From positions 1 to 52,448 of the forward strand of contig SVRM01000012.1 of NCBI GenBank assembly GCA_015064785.1: 52,448 nucleotides of DNA, given 5' to 3'. The DNA comes from Oscillospiraceae bacterium. Lineage in GTDB: Bacteria; Bacillota; Clostridia; Oscillospirales; CAG-272. Below the pieces are notes generated by a model. It saw only the letters and a program-made list of their open reading frames with translations, ran no database searches and was not told the DNA's origin. Numbering within the stretch: position 1 is the first letter of the stretch; each line of letters begins with the position of its first letter. The position numbers and the translations under genes were made by a program. Positions 50,354 through 52,448 of the stretch are shown one piece after another.

Positions 50354-51622
50354 TCAAAGACCGGTATATGCGCCGGTTTCGGTCAGAATTGCCTGAATCT
50401 TTGCGGTATCTGCATTCTGAACGGTGGTGCCGCCGTCGATGGCAACAGACGCGCCGATACCTGCTGCCTCACCGGTGGTTGCACAGATGGGCATGATGCG
50501 GATGGAGGCCTGTGCTTCATGGTCACAGGAAATACAGCGTCCGCCGACGAGCAGGTTGTCACAGTCCGCAGCGCGGGGAATCAGCGAACGGTAGGGAATG
50601 GTGTACCAGGTACCCTCGGGGAAATAGTAGTGGCTGGTGCCGGAGCCTTCCGGATTGTGGATGTCGATGTCGTAGTTGCCGGCAGCAATGGCATCGTCAA
50701 ACTTGGTGCAGGCGACAAGATCATTACCGGTCAATACATAGTCACCGATCAGCATACGGCTTTCGCGGACGCCGATATACGGTGCGGTGTAGACAAGCCG
50801 GGCGTTTTCCATGCCGGGAATCTGTTCTTCGCGGAAGAAGTTCATCAGCTCGATGACCTGACGGCGCGCTTCCATCTCCGCCTTTGTCACATCGAACGGA
50901 TCAACCGGATTGTGCTTGACGATACGGGTTGTATTGAAGTGCAGAACGCCCTCGATGGGATGGTCGAAGACGAGGATGTTTTCACGCGGGTTGGTGATCT
51001 TGCCTGCAGCCTGCCATTCCAGATACTTTGTCTGCCATGTGTCACGTGCGGCAAAGAACGCCTTTTTGTCGACGTTGCAGACGCGGAAGCACAGCGTCAT
51101 CGGCTGGCAGAGATTGTCCTTTTCCCGTCCGAGCATTGTCGGAATACCTGCCATCACGCACAAGTCGGCGTCACCTGTGCAGTCAATGAACATCTTTGCG
51201 GAGAAGGTCAGAACACCTGCCTTCGTTGTGACGGAAACAGAATTGATGTGTGCGCCGTCCCGTTCCACGCCGCACAGCGTTGCATGGAACAGCACAGCAA
51301 CACCTGCCGCGGTCATGCGCTCGTCCATGATGACCTTCAGCGTCTCGTCCTGGAAGCCGCCGCGAGCCATCAGCTCTGCATGGTATTCGGTGAAAAGACC
51401 GCGGGACAGGTCGTGTCGCTTCTTGCCGCCCTCGCCGTCATCGACACGCGTCCACCACATCATGAACGGATAAATGAGGCAGTTGGATGCCGCACCGCCC
51501 AGATAACCGGATGCTTCCAGCAGCAGAACGGATTTGCCCTGCTTTGCTGCTGCCTCTGCCGCCGCACAGCCGGTAAAGCCGCCGCCGAGGACAATGATGT
51601 CAAACTGATTCTGGTAATTCAT
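50354..51622 (-). CDS. FAD-dependent oxidoreductase (FAD_oxidored family)
   Basis: 422 residues. Rossmann motif FDIIVLGGGFTGCAAAEAAAKQG at the N-terminus, MFIDCTGDADL in the middle and IRIMPICATTGEAAGIGAS near the C-terminus, as in PF12831 proteins whose substrates are mostly unknown, often found among carbohydrate genes. ATG at 51622, AAAGGAG about 10 bases. Consensus promoter upstream (51664-51692). Heads the operon with two esterases. Role could be oxidation of a sugar-derived compound whose acyl groups the esterases remove (inference from order). Confidence 0.88.
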   Translation of the reverse strand: MNYQNQFDIIVLGGGFTGCAAAEAAAKQGKSVLLLEASGYLGGAASNCLIYPFMMWWTRVDDGEGGKKRHDLSRGLFTEYHAELMARGGFQDETLKVIMDERMTAAGVAVLFHATLCGVERDGAHINSVSVTTKAGVLTFSAKMFIDCTGDADLCVMAGIPTMLGREKDNLCQPMTLCFRVCNVDKKAFFAARDTWQTKYLEWQAAGKITNPRENILVFDHPIEGVLHFNTTRIVKHNPVDPFDVTKAEMEARRQVIELMNFFREEQIPGMENARLVYTAPYIGVRESRMLIGDYVLTGNDLVACTKFDDAIAAGNYDIDIHNPEGSGTSHYYFPEGTWYTIPYRSLIPRAADCDNLLVGGRCISCDHEAQASIRIMPICATTGEAAGIGASVAIDGGTTVQNADTAKIQAILTETGAYTGL

Positions 51623-51663
51623 AATGAGAATCTCCTTTCGGATGCGAAAATTTCTTTGATACC

Positions 51664-51692
51664 ATTATATATAATTTCCATGAAAATAGCAA
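51664..51692 (-). promoter_or_regulatory. Sigma-A promoter of the FAD oxidoreductase operon
   Basis: On the minus strand: -35 TTGCTA, 17-base spacer, -10 TATAAT, 42 bases before the start codon. Confidence 0.8.
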
Positions 51693-51762
51693 GTGGTTTG
51701 CGGAAATTTCTCATATCTGTCTGCGTTTTTTTGCGGAAGATGTAAACATTCTGTGAGAAGGC

Positions 51763-51791
51763 TTGCTTTTTGTCTGCTTTTCCGCTATAAT
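51763..51791 (+). promoter_or_regulatory. Sigma-A promoter of the small-multidrug-export-family gene
   Basis: TTGCTT, 17-base spacer, TATAAT, 46 bases before the start codon. Confidence 0.8.
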
Positions 51792-51836
51792 AATTAAGAT
51801 TAATATCAAAAATGATGCGGAGGATCATTTGCTCCT

Positions 51837-52298
51837 ATGATAAAATACCTGTATACATTCTTTATTTCCATGCTTCCGATTGTTGAACTGCGCGGTGCGA
51901 TTCCCGTCGGTGCGGCATCGGGTCTGCCGTGGTATATCAACTATCTGCTATGCTGTGTCGGCAACATGCTGCCGGTGCCTGTGATTCTGTTCTTTGTCGA
52001 ATATGTGCTGAACTTCATGAAAAAGATCAGACATCTTGACAAAATCGCGTACTGGGTTGAGGAAAAAGCGGAAAAATACAAAGGTCAGGTCACAAAATAC
52101 GCAACATGGGGACTTTTGCTGTTCGTTGCGGTCCCACTGCCCGGAACCGGTGCGTGGACGGGTTCTCTTGTTGCCGCATTCATCAAAATGAATAAGAAAA
52201 CAGCGTTTCTCTCGGTGCTCGGCGGTGTTCTGATCGCGGGTGTGATCATCACGCTGATTTCCTACGGTGTACTCGGATTTTTGTCGTTTTTGCTGTAA
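51837..52298 (+). CDS. Small multi-drug export family protein (COG2426)
   Basis: 153 residues with about four helices. MLPIVELRGAIPVGAA near the start and the re-entrant-like LLLFVAVPLPGTGAWTGSLVAAFI match COG2426/Sm_multidrug_ex, which is DedA/VTT-related. Despite the name, no transported drug is established. Start ATG 51837 with GGAGG 13 bases upstream (long). Divergent from the FAD oxidoreductase. No terminator seen before the repeat that begins at 52320. Confidence 0.88.
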   Translation: MIKYLYTFFISMLPIVELRGAIPVGAASGLPWYINYLLCCVGNMLPVPVILFFVEYVLNFMKKIRHLDKIAYWVEEKAEKYKGQVTKYATWGLLLFVAVPLPGTGAWTGSLVAAFIKMNKKTAFLSVLGGVLIAGVIITLISYGVLGFLSFLL

Positions 52299-52319
52299 CG
52301 ATGATTCATTCAATTGTAG

Positions 52320-52448
52320 GGGCGATTCATGAATCGCCCGCCGTACATTAGCTGCGGAATCATTTGATATTGAATATCTGCAATGTAAATTCGTGTTTTT
52401 GCGCAGTTGATTCGTCGAACATGAATCAAGAAGAAAACGGGCGATTCG
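52320..52448. repeat. Palindrome-bounded repeat, cut by the window edge
   Basis: A perfect 20-bp palindrome GGGCGATTCATGAATCGCCC (52320-52339) and the start of the same motif again at 52439 frame about 100 bases with no gene. It is probably a short intergenic repeat. Confidence 0.6.

Noticed and set aside
1..52448. rRNA, tRNA, tmRNA, SRP RNA or RNase P RNA, integrase, transposase.
   Set aside because: No signature seen by reading; a covariance-model scan would be needed to exclude small RNAs fully.

Overview
The window looks like a chromosome segment from a gut-type, low-to-mid GC member of the Clostridia (Oscillospiraceae/Ruminococcaceae-like is my best guess). The reasons are strong AGGAGG-type ribosome binding sites, many consensus sigma-A promoters (TTGNNN-17-TATAAT), a BMP/NupOPQ nucleoside transporter, a YqeG/TrmB/TtcA/DUF378/DUF1700 housekeeping set, a LexA-like operator of the Firmicute type, and several apparently cytoplasmic glycoside hydrolases (GH92, GH36-like, GH28-like, GH29). 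No rRNA, tRNA, CRISPR array, phage gene or insertion sequence with a transposase was found. The species cannot be named from this sequence.

Layout, left to right. 1-1626: the 3' end of a TPM-domain membrane protein and a sugar-phosphate isomerase/epimerase. 1642-3750: a GH92 mannosidase with its own promoter. 3905-9250: a four-gene nucleoside ABC transporter operon (minus strand) whose two leaders share a 16-nt motif. 9302-11483: a divergent DNA-damage pair, DinB polymerase and an SRAP (YedK-like) protein, around a LexA-like box. 11604-13588: YqeG phosphatase and a homocitrate/isopropylmalate/(Re)-citrate synthase-family enzyme. 13778-18133: a probable operon of DMT transporter, GH36-like glycosidase, an unknown protein and a HAD phosphatase. 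18153-30877: an envelope region with a DacF-type D,D-carboxypeptidase and a giant thioester-less alpha-2-macroglobulin-like protein, divergent from an operon of a GHL10-amidase fusion, an MFS transporter and a glycosyltransferase.

30883-36184: the arginine pathway genes argC, argJ, argB and argD behind an ArgR-type operator cluster, interrupted on both sides of argJ by two copies of a ~265-275 bp hairpin-rich inverted-repeat element; a third copy lies at 40006-40275. 36301-38706: a small redox cassette made of a flavodoxin-like protein, a CAHC thioredoxin-reductase-like flavoprotein and two paralogous small membrane proteins. 38766-43343: a GH28-like enzyme, then an EcsC/amidohydrolase/GH29 operon. 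43598-48746: TtcA, TrmB, a DUF1700-like/DUF4097-like membrane pair and DUF378. 48757-52298: two tandem esterases, an FAD oxidoreductase, and a divergent small-multidrug-export-family protein. The right edge enters another palindrome-bounded repeat.

The most interesting points are the non-coding inverted-repeat element family, whose terminal hairpin changes sequence but stays paired; the shared leader motif and alternative pairings in the nucleoside transporter operon; and the flavodoxin/CAHC reductase/paired membrane protein cassette. All functional statements are read from sequence and remembered family features; no database search was run.
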